Below the pieces are notes generated by a model. It had not been told where the DNA came from. It saw only the letters and a program-made list of their open reading frames with translations, and searched no databases. A DNA stretch of 64,000 nt, taken from assembly GCF_017562075.2 (NCBI RefSeq), contig NC_054084.1, forward strand, positions 26,350,246-26,414,245, read 5' to 3'. Shown in pieces: positions 21,611 to 35,275 of the stretch. Source of the stretch: Anopheles merus (Eukaryota > Arthropoda > Insecta > Diptera > Culicidae). Position 1 is the stretch's first letter; every line of letters begins with the position of its first letter. The position numbers and the translations under genes are program-made.

Positions 21611-23691
21611 ATGATGACTGAAACGTTGAATTCGAATAATCATCTCAGCCAGAAAGGGTAAGTGTAGTTCAAAACGGGTTTGCTCGTTGCTTCTTTTCCA
21701 ACTTTATTGCTAATCTTGGCTTGCATTTATTCCCTTTTCAGCGAGAACAACAAAGTTGGTGACATGGGATGGAAGGCCAAACTTAAAATACCGCCCAAAG
21801 ATACTAGAGTTAAGACTAGTGTAAGTAAATCCAGCCGAGCACTGAATCTGCAGCATCACAAATCATACCGACACTTCCGTCTAACTAATGTAACGCACTT
21901 CCCTTGCACAGGATGTTACTGATACCCGAGGAAACGAGTTCGAGGAGTTCTGCCTGAAGCGGCCGCTGCTGATGGGCATCTTCGAGAAGGGTTGGGAGAA
22001 ACCGTCCCCGATCCAGGAGGCGGCCATCCCGATCGCCCTGGTCGGCAAGGACATCTTGGCGCGGGCGAAGAACGGCACCGGCAAGACGGGCGCGTACAGC
22101 ATCCCTGTACTGGAGCAGGTCGACCCGACCAAGGACTACATTCAGGCACTGATCATAGTGCCGACGCGCGAGCTGGCCCTGCAGACGTCACAGATCTGCA
22201 TCGAGCTGGCGAAGCACATGAACATTCGCGTCATGGTGACGACCGGTGGAACCAACCTGAAGGATGATATCATGAGAATTTATCAGAAAGGTAAGCTACT
22301 CTTGCCTCATACGAATGCATTTCTCTCTTGCCGCTGTTCGGTTTTGTGTGATAATTATGTGTAAATTTTTGGTTTTTGGCACGTGATTTTTGCATGAGCA
22401 TGTGATGAATAATTCCCTCAGCCATTGACATACATCGGCGCACCACTGTGTGTGTGTGTGTGTGTTCGTATATGTGTATGATGCTAACTTACAGCCAATT
22501 TTCTGACGCTCTGTGCTAATCAACGTTGAGATGCTAATTGTGCGCAATCGATTGGACGTTTCCGTTTTTTGAGTATAATATGATTAATTTGGAACCTCTT
22601 GCTCTTCTTTGTCCCTTCCGACGATACCCCCGACCAATAACAACAGTGCAAGTGATCATTGCCACGCCAGGCCGTATCCTCGATCTCATGGACAAGGAGG
22701 TGGCCAACATGTCCCAGTGCCGGATGCTAGTATTAGACGAGGCGGACAAGCTGCTGTCGCAGGACTTCAAAGGCATGCTGGATCATGTCATAATGAGATT
22801 GCCAAAGGAGCGCCAGATCCTGCTGTTCTCCGCGACATTCCCACTGAGCGTGAAGAACTTCATGGAGAAGCATCTGCGCGATCCGTACGAGATCAACCTG
22901 ATGGAGGAGCTGACGCTGAAGGGCGTCACGCAGTACTACGCCTTCGTGCAGGAGCGCCAGAAGGTGCACTGTCTTAACACGCTCTTCTCGAAGCTCCAGA
23001 TCAACCAGTCGATCATCTTCTGCAATTCGACGCAGCGTGTCGAACTGCTCGCGAAAAAGATTACCGAGCTGGGCTACTGCTGCTACTACATCCACGCCCG
23101 CATGCAGCAGGCCCACCGGAACCGGGTGTTCCACGACTTCCGGTCGGGGCTGTGCCGGAACCTGGTCTGCTCCGATCTCTTCACTCGTGGTATCGACGTA
23201 CAGGCTGTGAACGTTGTAATTAATTTCGATTTCCCCAAGATGGCAGAGACCTACCTGCACAGAATCGGTAGATCCGGACGCTTCGGACATTTGGGTGAGT
23301 ACTGTCAATTTTTTTTCATTTCTTATGTTTTTACACGATACATTTCGCGGTTCATTATTCGCCAAATTTCGCAGTGACCATCAAGCTCTGGGAAGTGTTT
23401 CAATTGCATTTTCTTTTTTATTTCTCAAGTGCGCACAACGCACTATTGTCACAATTGAATGTGAAAGTATTTGAAAGCAAAATTTTAATTGTAAACTATA
23501 TATTCTGCCCATGATAACTAGGTATCGCCATCAATCTAATCACCTACGAGGATCGTTTCGATCTTCACCGCATTGAGAAGGAGCTGGGCACGGAAATTAA
23601 GCCCATCCCGAAGGTGATCGATCCGGCACTGTACGTACCGCGGCCGGATGATCCCAACAGCACGCAAGAGGAGCAAAACGTCAGTAAATAA
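21611..23691 (+). CDS. me31B: ATP-dependent DEAD-box RNA helicase Me31B/DDX6
   Basis: Five coding exons, 21611-21657, 21742-21820, 21912-22290, 22647-23294 and 23522-23691, encode 440 residues (fly Me31B is about 459). Helicase motifs appear in order: Q motif GWEKPSPIQE (69-78), motif I AKNGTGKT (94-101), PTREL (126-130), GG (154-155), TPGR (175-178), DEAD (199-202), SAT (230-232), the RecA2 strand IIFCNS, TRGID (348-352) and HRIGRSGR (373-380). LMEELTLKGVTQYYAFV and the conserved C-terminal region EIKPIPKVIDPALYV identify the DDX6 branch rather than eIF4A. Me31B represses and stores mRNAs in P-bodies with CCR4-NOT, decapping factors, Tral and Cup-like partners, especially in germline and early embryo. 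All motifs are intact. The second codon is also ATG, so either could start translation. Confidence 0.97.
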
Positions 23692-26600
23692 GTAAGAAGA
23701 ACGGAGGAGAAGGAGGAGGAGACGCTTTAGTAGAGGGGTGAGAAGGGTGAAATGAGTCGTGGCGTGTGTGATATATAGAATGTTGGTGTGAATAATGGTG
23801 CGCACAGGGGCGTACAAAGAACGGAGAAAACATTTAATTTTTGCACAGAGAGAGAGAGAGAGAACGAAGAAGAGAAAGCAGGTGTGGTGGTACAGAACGG
23901 TTTTGGAATATCGGGAGAACGAAAGGCAGGGGAAGCGAGAAGAGGAAGGAGAGGAGAAATGAAGTGTACAAACTACAAACACACAACACAGTAAAAACGT
24001 ACGTCGCACAGAGTAGGAAATGTGGTGGAGATCAATGACGAGAGCGAGGGAGAAAGCCAAATAAGTCGAAGGAACTTTTGATGCGCCGAAGCATTATAAT
24101 GTAAGTCTTTTCGTTATCATCATGAATGCCAGAATGCCAAGTTATGTGCGCGTGTGTGTATCGTACGGTGCTTGCGCACTTTAAACAGTGAGGAAAAGAA
24201 GATATTTTACGTGACCTAAATTAGAACAATGTTAACAGAACACATCAATGTACACAGAGTCAATAGCGAAGCGGTGGTGTCTCTGTCCAGAGTGTTGAAA
24301 GATCGAAGGAGAGAAAAAAGATCAAGAATCATTCAGACGTCGTCATCACTTTTCTTAAGGCCAGAGCAAAGCTTCTCGCCATCGTACAGAAGAAGCAGCG
24401 ATCACCACCGTGGAAATTTTCAGTAAGCAGTCTTGCCATCGAATCGTGAAAGTTCTCGCTATTGCTTTTCTCAACAACAATGCCTTTGAGATTGCGTTAG
24501 TCGCGTGGAAACAAGAGATATGATGTTACCCACCTTTCCTAATGTCGGAATGAACTTTTATTCCTTTTTAGAGAATGCGAGGAAATTTCATTAGGACAGT
24601 GTTGCACACTTCTGCAGAACACGAGGAACGGGTAAAATAATAACGGGTACATGCTGCTTGTTGTGTACTATTTTTTTTTGATTGGGTTGCGTGGACAAAG
24701 CGAACATCGTGTAAGAGCAATCCAGAGTTTCCGCGTTCTGTCCTGTCCAATTCGAGCTCTATGTGTGATAATCAGGCTCGATTCTAGGCGACGCACGAAG
24801 AGTCTCAGAGGCATTTGTAGGGGAAGAGTATAGAACTCTTTTGACAAAATTCACCGCGCGCATACTGAGGGCGGCGGATCGTTTGCGTACAAGGCCAAGC
24901 ACACAAGGGGCGTTAGAACCGTTACTTCCTTGACGTGTAGCGCCTGAGCGTTCTCTGCCGTGTATAGCGATTCATCGTCATTACATTCAAACGATTGCAA
25001 TTACTTTTTACGTATATCGACTTTTTCTATCGATGTTGGAGAGCGTAAGAAATTGTGTGCGATTTCCTTTTTTTTTGTTGTTGTGTGAAACAGGCAATCG
25101 TCATTCGGTGTCGTTGCTCAAAACGTTAGAGAATACTTTCTATCCCGATTTATAGGCCAACAGACGAACGCGTATTTATTCTTACCACACATCATCAAGT
25201 GTACCTCATTCCTCTCTTCGTTCCTCCGTCCCCGTATCGTTCTTTGTGTCTCCCATATTCGGTACCAAAATCATAAAACAAAACCATTATATCATGCATT
25301 ATGCAACTATTCCTACTACTACAGCCAAGCGTAGAGAAAGAGGGAGGTGGGAAGCCAGCAAACAAAAGGCGTGAAAAGCGCAGTAAGAAGAAAACAGATC
25401 AGTCTGCGCGTGTTAGCTCCCTGTTGACCGCGCAGAGGCAAATTTGGAAAACAAAACAGCAGGGGGGAAAGTATGGATTTTTAGAATGTGATGAACGAAG
25501 CAGCGAATGAAACGTTTCTGTGGAAGGATGGGAAGATAGTAGGCAGACAGGCAAAAGGAGAAACCGTATACAACAAACGTGGTTACAATAGCTGGGAAGA
25601 AATCAGGAACTCTTGGTTTGATAAGATTATGTTCGAATCGGAATGTGAGTCAAACGGCTAACACTACAAAATGGAGGAAATTGTTTTGGACGCAGATTTT
25701 TTGTTTGTTTGTATTATTGAGCGCATTACATTTGAATTCTTTTTGGTTCGTAATCGTTATTTCCCTCTCGACGGAAGAATCATGGTCGATACTACTACAC
25801 ATATATGTTTCTGAACAATAGTGTGGTGTGTTGCTCTGTTGCTGTGTTAAACCTTCCCCTATCGCGGGAAACGTGTGACCACCGTGTTGTAGTTGTGTGT
25901 TGTGTGTATGTGGCAACCAAAACCCGCTAGAGAAGGGACGCTTATCTCTGCTATCGGTGTACTACTGCGTAGTGCAGTGCAGCAGAAGCGACCCCGAAGC
26001 GGACTGAAGGTTCATGAATGTGTGTGATAAGCGTATGACTGGGAATATGATTGGTATTGGAATGCGAGATGTACACAACGAGAAAAAATACACGGCAGGC
26101 GGGCTGCTGCCCCTGCCAACACGTACGGTTTGCCTTCAAGTACACAGTAAAGCACACGGACGGAGCACAATGTTGAAGCACCAGGAGTAGTTTCAATACT
26201 TTTGTTTTGTTTAATAGTATGCGATTGTAAAACAAAAAACCTAAACTCAGTTTGAAGCGTGTTGGTGCGGGAAGACAGCTCTCAAAACCGTGACAAACGG
26301 ATGGAACAACCTTATGAGAAAAGCATGTTTTTTCGATAACGCACTTGGAACAAGAGAAAAGAGCATATTGATAAGCTGAGATACAGTGAGAGAAAGAGAG
26401 AGAGAAAAGGAGAGCTGAGAACACAATGTACATATGAACAATAGATTAATATTAGCGATTAAGATTGTAAAGAAGAGGGAGAGACGGTGGTGAGAAAAGT
26501 CTGCAACAATCTACTTACGAAGCAGAAAGAGATACGTAAACAAAATCGACAACAATGAGACCGAATTTGACGGGTGCAGACAAGCGCACTATGTGTGTGT

Positions 26601-29600
26601 GTGTGTAATGAAGCAAGTGGAGAGGGAAAAGATACAAACCATGATGTAAAAACGATCCACACAAATCAGCTCATGGATATATAGAAATCAGAAGTGTCTG
26701 TAACACCACAGACAAGCCAGGAACACATTAGAGAAAAAGTCCCAATCGGAATCAGTTTGGGAGAGAGCTCCTACGAGAAGGATTATTTCTATACTTGGAA
26801 CGGCGGTAAACTGGAGATACAAACAAGAATTGAACGCGTGATCCCCGACTATTCCTATTGTCAGAGAGAAGAAGTGGTGGAAATTTCGCGCAGTGAATTG
26901 AAGCACCTTTTTTTGGAAAATTTTCGAGCAGCGCAGCAGGGTTGCGAGGAGAAATGGCACCCCTTCAAGTGGTGCTCTCGCCTGACCCTTGTGCCACATG
27001 TTAACTGGATTGTAATGAGACTATTGCGGATCCATGCAAGCAGGAAGAGGATGGTTGCAATGAGCAGGATACGTATTTTAGCATCCCGTATTTGCTCTGA
27101 TGGCTCACAGAGGTGATGAACCTCTGAGATGAGACGACTGCAAATGTGTTTCTTTGCTATATGCTGCACCATCAGTTTGCGTTTGGGCCGCAGTTAGTTC
27201 GGGTGTATGCATGCAATGCAATAATTGAGACTGACGATAACAATTGTTGAACTGAAAGCCAAAAGCTAACATGATAAGCCTGCTCGCGTGAAAAAGGAGT
27301 TTCGGCTTTGCATCAAATCCAATTCTTGCCAGTTGACATCTGTGGCCTGTGAGTGTAAAGAGTTCGAGGCGTGTAGAGTTTTAGTCAGTCAAAACAGAAG
27401 GGAACAACAGCGACAAACGCGCATTGAGTGCGAATGAAGGAGGAGAGTCTTAGCCGCGGCCCCATCTTTGTTTTATCTATTTTTGGGATCAGTGAAAGGA
27501 CGATCCTCTTTTCTTAACGGCCTTTGACGATCCGGGATAGGTTTTTGTTCTGTGCATACTTAAAAAGACGAAAAAGACGGTAGTGGGCGGCTCGGCTGGG
27601 CTCTAGTGATTCAAATGCATCATCTTCCACACCATTTATTCTGCGATCCGTGTTCGATATGTGCTCTTTCAAATTGCGATACTCCTATACCCCATACTTT
27701 GAGGCCTCTCTTCTGCTCGACTTGAGCGGGGGCTAGTGGGAAATTAATTTAGACTAATTGTGCGTGCGTATGAATGTGAATGGAAGAGATGATGGTCAAG
27801 AATGACTGCGTATTGCACGAATTGGGATATTAGGTGTGTACGATACGTTGATGTGAATGCGTGATACAGGAATGTTAGTTGTGACCATCGATAAGAGTGA
27901 ATGTTGCATTTCGAATGAATGGGAAGAGACAAGATGAATGTGTAAACGTCTGTGTGCGTGTGTTAATTTACTTTTACAAGTTAGAAAATTGGAGCAAATC
28001 GAATGACGTCGGCTGCAGAGACAAACAAATGGAATTCGCGGAGTATTCCGCACATTAGATTGTGCCATATACAGTTTTTTTTTCAAACACCTCATTGGTC
28101 GGGAAGATAAATTTCTTTTGTAAAAGTGTGTGATACTCTTTCATCAGGCCAGCAGCTCTATTTCCATCCAACATCGAGAGCTCCTCACAAAAGATGAGTT
28201 TAGCGAATACAAAATTGTACACCATCAATAGGCCAAAGTATCCACACAATAAGGGGAATCTTCGGTTGGGAAAATTATCTTCTACCAAAATGTCGGGGAG
28301 TAACCATCATCCTTGTGTGTGTGGCCAATCGTAATAAAACCAACGATCTAGGTTGCTTACCCATTTGGACGCCATTGGGACTCGATGGCCATCAAAAGGG
28401 TAGAAGCAAGTCCTTTTTAAAATAAAAGGATCATCATTAGATGCCTTTTTAGAAGTTTAGGGGCCTAAAGTGGTTTTTTCGTAGGATCCCCCTATATCGG
28501 TGTTGGCAGAATGTTGTCTCTCTTGAGTATTATTCCGGTAATAGCGTATGGTTAACTCATTTAACTCATCGACAAAAAAAGAAAACAAACATACGTATAT
28601 AGACGATGCAAAGCGAGGAATGTGACAACAAAAAGAAAAGAAAAAAAAACAGCAAAACAATTACTTCAACGTACCTGCATTTTACACGAAGACAATTAAG
28701 ATATGAAGACATGTCCAGAATCAAAACGCTCTTTAAGAAGTAAAGATCTGAACTGTGTTTTTTACGGACGTGTGGTGTGGTGGGAAAGGACAATTCTGAT
28801 TTGGTGTAGACCTCCAAGTGTGCTAATTCATATTGCCTACTACTAGTTGAAAATAAAGCAAATCCAATTTTAGGTTGTTGAAGGAAGCGCATTATATAAA
28901 TTGTATTGATGAAATCTATTCGAAAAGCACGAAACACGTTAGTCGTCAAACAAGCCATCGCTTCCGAACATCCGGTCCGGTTTTCGATCACTACACCTTG
29001 GCTTGTGTGTGATCTAGGTAGTTAATGGGTGTAGAATAATTTTTTTTGAATAACCTACGAGAATTAACATTTGCAAAATTGTTCCAATTCGATTTATGAC
29101 GATGCGAAATTTTGCTTTCAAATATAATTTTGTTAAAGCCAGTGTCCTTTTAAGGGTGATCCACACCACATGCGGATGAAAAAAGAAAACCAGACGTAAG
29201 AACGTGTTAAAAAAAGAACTTAAACGCAACGCGGGCGAGAAGCGTGAGCTCTCCGTGACTATTTTACCCGAGATATACGAAAGCTAGTAACATTCAACGC
29301 CAACAAAACAAGCAAATCGAAGATTCCTCACAAATCAAAGCTATTTTTTCCTTAAAGGTAGGTCAAGCTATAATCCCCTGGCGGGTGCAGTTCACGCAAT
29401 TCGTTCAAACTTCGATGAATTCTCATTTAATATTCCGACACAAATTGTGCACCACGACGGTATTCCAAAACTTCGGTTAATCTTAATATAATATTTTACA
29501 GCAGCAATGCGATGATAATGAATTGATTACAAATAGCACTGATCAAACTTTGATTGAGCTTCAGGACAAAAAAGCAAACAGTATTCCGATAGCTTATCAT

Positions 29601-31146
29601 GAAATTTGGCGAAACGTGAATGCTCAACAGGGGAGACAGCATAGAAACAACATCAACAATGGCCTATTGAAGATAGCAGTTTTTAAGTGGCTTTGATTTG
29701 TGAAACAGGAGAGAGGGAGAGAGATATGAAGTGGGAATAAGAGCAGAGCAGAGTGGATATAAAACAAACATTAATTCATTCCCAATTATAGCACAGAAAG
29801 AGAGAGAGAACTAATGAACTGAAGCAGAACAATAACATCGAAATGATACATCTCATAATTCCATCACAAAATGGGACTGCTACCACAAACTACTTCTGCT
29901 TGTTAACAGCGAGGAGAAAAAATAATGTACAAATCGGGTGTATGATGTGTGTGTGTGAGTGCGGGATTAGGCACAATCAAATCAGCGTGTCGTGTTGAGC
30001 GTGTGTGTGTGTGTGTGTGCTTGCGTATGTGTCCTCGGAGTGAGCGATTTTCTTACTCTAAATCTACTCCTATTGGTGTTAAGTAGCAAATGGAATCGGC
30101 GAGTTTTTACACAAAATACCATCCAATCGAGAATAATATTGTCGTATTATAAATCAGGAGGAAAACAAGACGAACCCTTTGTCTTTGCCCTATGGCGATG
30201 GAGCAGGGAAGACTACTAATGCGTTTGCGCGTGCGCCTGTGTACGCAAATGCATCTGAAATGGCGCACACATCTTAACGGTGTTACGCAAAGTTAGGAAA
30301 AATCGTTTTTAATGTTTTATCACCCACAACAGAGACGCGCACACCATCCAAAGTAGTGCAACAATCAATCAATATCTAACGAGTGAGTAAAAAGGAACCA
30401 AGAGCAGGGAAAAGTGGTAAAACAAATAGCAATGGTGTGACGTGTAAAACGTGACGGAGGAGAAAAGAAGCACAATAGAAGAGCGGGAAGAGAAAAGCAA
30501 CTACAAGTCGTGTTTTTGTGGAAGGGAGAAAGTTTTAACACACACGTTGTTTTACTACAGCGAACAAAATCAACCACAACAATGAAAATCAATCAGTACA
30601 TGAAAATCAAGCAACAGGAAAATAAACACAAGAATCAAGCAACAACAGCAAAACAAAACATGTAAAAACGATCAAACATGTCTTCCCCTAATCTTTGGTG
30701 TGCAGGGCGAACGACGATAAATGTGAGAACGACACGGTACCTGAAATTTGTAAACGTTAACGTAGGAATAGGTTTAGACACGATTTTAACTCACAAAGAG
30801 AGATAGTACGAGAGAGAAAAAATGGAACAACAACAACAACCACAACCAGAAGAAAAACAACCCGACATCAGATTAAAAAATGGGCAAAAAACAAAACAAA
30901 AAAACATACAAAAGAATAACAACAATTGCCCAAAAAAAGAGAAAAAAGAAGTAAAAAAAGAAGGGAAATAAAACTGCTATCGAACAACACCCAACAAAAA
31001 ACGATCAAGATTTTTTTTACCACCAAATGCTTACATTTTATCACCGTTTTTTGTGTCATCAGTATACAACGCGAGATGATGTCTTTCAACAGAACCGGCT
31101 GCCATAACTTCCAGTATTGCATTGCATGGATCTTTCGTTGAGCTTC
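23692..31146 (+). other. 7.4 kb transposon-poor region after me31B (possible long 3' UTR)
   Basis: No coding exon could be supported. Unlike the rest of the window, I see no SINE or inverted-repeat element here. The plus strand is A/purine-rich over long stretches, with (GA)n near 23845-23865 and 29710-29730, (GT)n near 26590-26606 and 30000-30019, and CAA-rich tracts near 30560-30920. AATAAA-type signals occur, for example near 30619, 30969 and in the A-rich tail. The composition and lack of insertions fit a long transcribed 3' UTR of me31B, but no transcript evidence is available. Confidence 0.35.
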
Positions 31147-31730
31147 TTTCATATGAATCTTCAGCGATGAGCGAAAGAATCTCCAATCGAATTTCTAAAG
31201 ATTCATGAATGTCCTAAGATTAATTAATCTCGAAAGATTTATGAATCTTCAAAGGCACGTGAATCTATAGGGATTAATGAATCTTGAGAGCAGTATGATT
31301 TTCAAAATATTGAATTTGCACACTCCCATGGTACAGTGGTTAACTCGCACGGCTTAAGAATATGCACATCGTCGGTTCAAGCCTCGCATGGATCGTCTCC
31401 TCGTAGCAAAACAAACTATCCGGCTGCGTGGTACTTGCCTTGCCAAGAAGTCTCGAAAGCCTGTATAGGCTGGGAATGATCACGTAGGTTGTTCACGCCA
31501 AGAAGAATAATATTAAGAAGCTCAAGCGCTATGAATCTTAGAAAAAATGTGATTCTCTTGATATTCATAAATCCCTAGAAATTTGTGAATTTTTCGAGAT
31601 TCATGGATCTTCCGAGGTACATGAATCTTTCGAAAATCTTTGAGATTTCCAATCGAAATTTATATTCATTGAATTATTTCAAAGATTAATTCCGATTCAT
31701 GAATCTGAATCAGATTTACCCAACACTAAT
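31147..31730. repeat. ATTCATGAATC palindrome-rich repeat split by a SINE
   Basis: Blocks 31147-31320 and 31530-31725 are packed with variants of GATTCATGAATCTT and TTCGAGATTCATG, that is, short palindromes in both orientations. The two halves look like one element interrupted by the SINE at 31322-31520. No coding content. The class is not identified. Confidence 0.65.
31322..31520 (+). mobile_element. tRNA-derived SINE with intact box A and box B
   Basis: TGGTACAGTGG at 31329-31339 is a perfect fit to the box A consensus, and GGTTCAAGCCT at 31374-31384 fits box B with tRNA-like spacing. The body contains CTATCCGGCTGCGTGGTAC, shared with the copy at 825-985. The 3' end is an AAGAAGAATAATATTAAGAAG-like tail. 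It is the best-preserved SINE in the window. Confidence 0.85.
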
Positions 31731-34700
31731 ATAACTACATGAGTTTGCCAGCTGTTGAAAAACCTCTCGCGAGCGTTGAATAATACTCCTATTTATAATT
31801 ATTGAATATGATGTATAGTTTTAAATTTTTATATTTATATTATCTATGTTTTAATTGAATGGTTTTTTTTCAATTCAAGCTGATGATGAGCTGTGGGAAA
31901 TTCTGCCATAATATTTACTAGCCGTGCGCAAGCTTTCGGGTATGCTTTCAGGACATTTTACTACAAGGGCTTTCTTCACACGCAAGAAGATTATGGGAAA
32001 GCTGTTTGTTTCTTTGCATCATACGAAAGCTTTATTCTAACGAACCTAGAGGCTTTTTGGTGTTAGATGTTAAATAATTTCAGAATGTTTGAAGGAATGC
32101 TGAATAGGCGTTTTACTCAATTGTGAAAACCAAAGCATGTGTGAAAAGAGTTTCACAGAAAAGTTTAAGGAGAGGATTTCCGCAACCAAATTGTTTGCCT
32201 GTCTTGCCTTTAACCTTTTTCCATGGACAAGTTGTGTTCGTATTACCTTGCGGCACTATTTTCTTCTTTTACTGAATAATTCAACGGTTGAGATTGAACA
32301 ATGCCATCAATCTCTCGCACCACATCGGTAGACCGGTCCGAGGTCTGTTTATTGATAATAAGGCGAATGGGGTGGGAGGGAGCATAATAAGTTTGTCTTC
32401 CGACGGCGAGTTACGGCGTTTTCTAACCCCCATCCATCAGACAAACTTCACTCGATCGGACCAATATACAGCATTATGTTTCGTTTTTTCCGCTTTTTGC
32501 ATCGTATGCTTCGACGGCGTGCTCTGTTACCCGGTGTGCTGAAAGAGGTAATGCATGGCTAGCTCTCGAAGGGTCTGTTGGTTCATTATTCAAATTCGTC
32601 CGGATTCTTGAGCTCATAAATAGCTGAAAAGAGAGAGAAAAATCAGTTTGACGGCACGCTCTTCTCCCTCTGGTCGTGTTCTTACCCGAAACATCGTGCA
32701 AAAGCGAATGGGGAAAAAGGTAAAAGCCGGGCCAAAGTAAATTTGAGTATCCTTAAAGAGGATTGGATTGCAGTTTTGCATATACTCGCTGTGTGTTTGT
32801 GTGTATGTGTGTGATCGTGTTTAGGTGCACATGAAAGAAGTCCTGATATTCGTGACTTATGCATGCATGTCTTTTTTGTGTGTGTTTGTGTGTGTTTTGT
32901 TTGTGACGAAAAGGCGGCCTGATGATGAGCCTTTTTTGTGCTCGTTGCCGCCATTGGTTAGCTTTTAGAGCAGTTGAGCCAGAGACGGGTCCTGGCATTA
33001 TGAATCCTTTTGATGGCCGTACAGTGAAAAAGCTTTCGCTTTGGGGGCGAGAGAGAGAGAGAGAGAGAGGGTGGGGTGTAGAACACGACGATAAGTTGCA
33101 GTGTGTGACTGTGATGTATTTGTGGGCTTCTTTTTTTTGCTTTTCATTCATCTTTGTGCTTGAAGCAGACGGTTATTTTTAAAATCCTTTTCAATTGTTC
33201 CTCCTTAAAAGGAAACCCCATAAAATACCTCATAAATAGCGTACTTGATTGCTGACACAAAGGAATCATACATTTCGATTGTTTTCCACATCACTCGTAC
33301 CGCGAAAAATTGATTTAAAAATGTTTACCCCAGCCCGGAATTAATCCTCGGAAATATCGGTGAACTGTGAAATGCGTTTGACCTTTCAACGATGCTTTAA
33401 AAAAAAAAAACATTTTCTCTGTTGCAAAAACCGTCGCTCAATGGGAGTCGCTCTCGCATCACGCAGTCTACTGCAATTATACCTTCCCCTTTCCCACGGG
33501 CGGCTGACATCCTTCCGGCTAGGATAAAGCTCATAAAAAAGGACGGGAGGAAACTTTTCCCCGGATGTATGTATCCACCACCGCCCCTGACTAACGACAG
33601 TGGGGAAAGCTTTCATCAGTGCGCGTTGCTTTGCCCACTCGCGCACAGTTTGCCCAACCCAACTCTCAATATCAAGGTAATCAATTTTCATCCTACCGGT
33701 AATGGGAAAAGCGCCCAATTTGACTGTTTTTGCTTTCTTGCGTTGATGTGTTGTGCCTTTGTTTTTGTCCCCTGCCTATCATGGCGAGAAACGGGCGCGC
33801 GTAGAGTAGGGTTGGGAGATTTTGTGTGATTGTATGCTGCTCCACCACCCTGTTGTAACTGTTACATCTCTCTGTCTCGTAAGTCATGGTTTATGTTCGC
33901 TCTTTTTTATCCATCCAGTTACGTAAATAGTTTACTTTTTTTCTAACTCTGTTATAGCTAATTACGGCCTTATTCAAATTGTACAAAAGAGCTGCAAAAC
34001 TGGTGTTGTCCAGCAGCAGTGAAAACGGTGGCGTGGTTTTTATGATTGAAAGTTTTTGTTTTTATCATGGAAACGAGAAAACACTTTTAGTCATTATCCT
34101 TATATGTGGTGGGCAGTACAAGCAAAGGGACAGATTAAAAATAAGCCAACAAAACCACCTACAAAACTACAACTGCAACTCCCAAGTATGACAAACACCA
34201 CCGGACACACCACTCACACTGACTGCATGAGGCAAAAGTTTCAAGGCTGTTTCGGAGCCGCAGCCGCTGTACTGCAACTTGTTTTCCGCTCTTTGAGTTC
34301 AAACTGTAAAAAAAGCACAACGAAAACCTGTCCGTAGTTTCTGATTAGACTGAGTGATTACAGTAATGGCAGACAACAAAACACCATGGACAGAAAGTTG
34401 GTAAACATGTGCATGCAATGAATCTCGCCACTGATTGTTGGTGGCAGTCCCAATGACGACACATGTCGTTACAGGCTTTGTTTTTGATTTTTTTTTTGAG
34501 TTTCTAGGGAGTTGTGATTTTTTAATCCTTTTTTACTGTGCATTTTGTTTCACTTAATGTATAAATGAGGTCTATTTTTTTTTTAAACTGTACTCATTCG
34601 TTGCCCGACTGGTCACCGTGCGAGGCAAACAGTCAATTAAGTTTATCCTCGCTTTACCGAGAGCATAGCAGCACGTTTTTACCGAGCTCTCATGGTCGCC

Positions 34701-35275
34701 GTGAACCGTTGGCCGTGCGGGATATCAGCGTGACAACGCTAATTGAGATAAACTTAACATTATTTATGAAAATCGGCAGTTTGTTCCACCGGTCTGGCCG
34801 GAACCTTGCAGAACGAACGAGAGAGGGGAGGCACAGACGCCAACAAATCATATAATTGGCATATTGGTCGATGACTTATGGGGCTGTGGTAGCAGCAGCA
34901 GCAGCAGGATCACAGTCGAAGGAAGCGATGCAGATGCTCCAAATCTCTGACACTAAATGGATGAATGGTTCTGGGGGATGGTGAATATGTATGTGTGTGT
35001 GTGTTTCAGTCTCGGCACTAAATTGATTCATGGAGTTAATTTTCATTATTTTACCGCCTGCCCCTTGCCGTAGCAGGAAGCTATAGCTTGATATAAAGGA
35101 TGAGGAGAGGGAGGGAGGGTCTTAATGTCTTGATATTGTAATGGGGGGCTGTGCAAGCGGAGAGAGTGTAATTTGGTTGCATTGTCCATTGCATTACGGG
35201 GATGGAAGTTCATAATGATATCTGTACGCTATATCGTGGGGCGGCAGATACGTAGTACATGGGTTGCTTTTAATA
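31731..35275. other. gene-free or intronic DNA
   Basis: No identifiable gene. Simple repeats include GT-rich tracts near 32790-32910 and a (GA)n run at about 33049-33069. A weak two-exon candidate on the minus strand at 32586-32751 is listed separately. Other open frames here are short, overlapping and unrecognisable. Confidence 0.45.
32586..32751 (-). other. candidate 3'-terminal exon pair on the minus strand
   Basis: A minus-strand segment, 32751-32686 (66 nt), is preceded by an acceptor-like CTCTTTAAG and followed by a consensus donor GG|GTAAGAAC. A 62-bp intron ends in the very strong acceptor TTTCTCTCTCTTTTCAG at 32624. The next segment, 32623-32586, reads to a stop. In the frame compatible with the last exon, the peptide ends HDVSAIYELKNPDEFE. 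The intron size and splice signals match the real genes in this window. I do not recognise the protein and cannot find its upstream exons, which would lie at higher coordinates. It could also be a chance pairing of sites. Confidence 0.3.

Noticed and set aside
22733..23365. 210-residue minus-strand frame
   Set aside because: Antisense shadow of the large me31B exon.
26694..27116. 140-codon plus-strand frame downstream of me31B
   Set aside because: No ATG until near its end, no splice acceptor feeding it, and two 100-codon frames on the opposite strand over the same bases.
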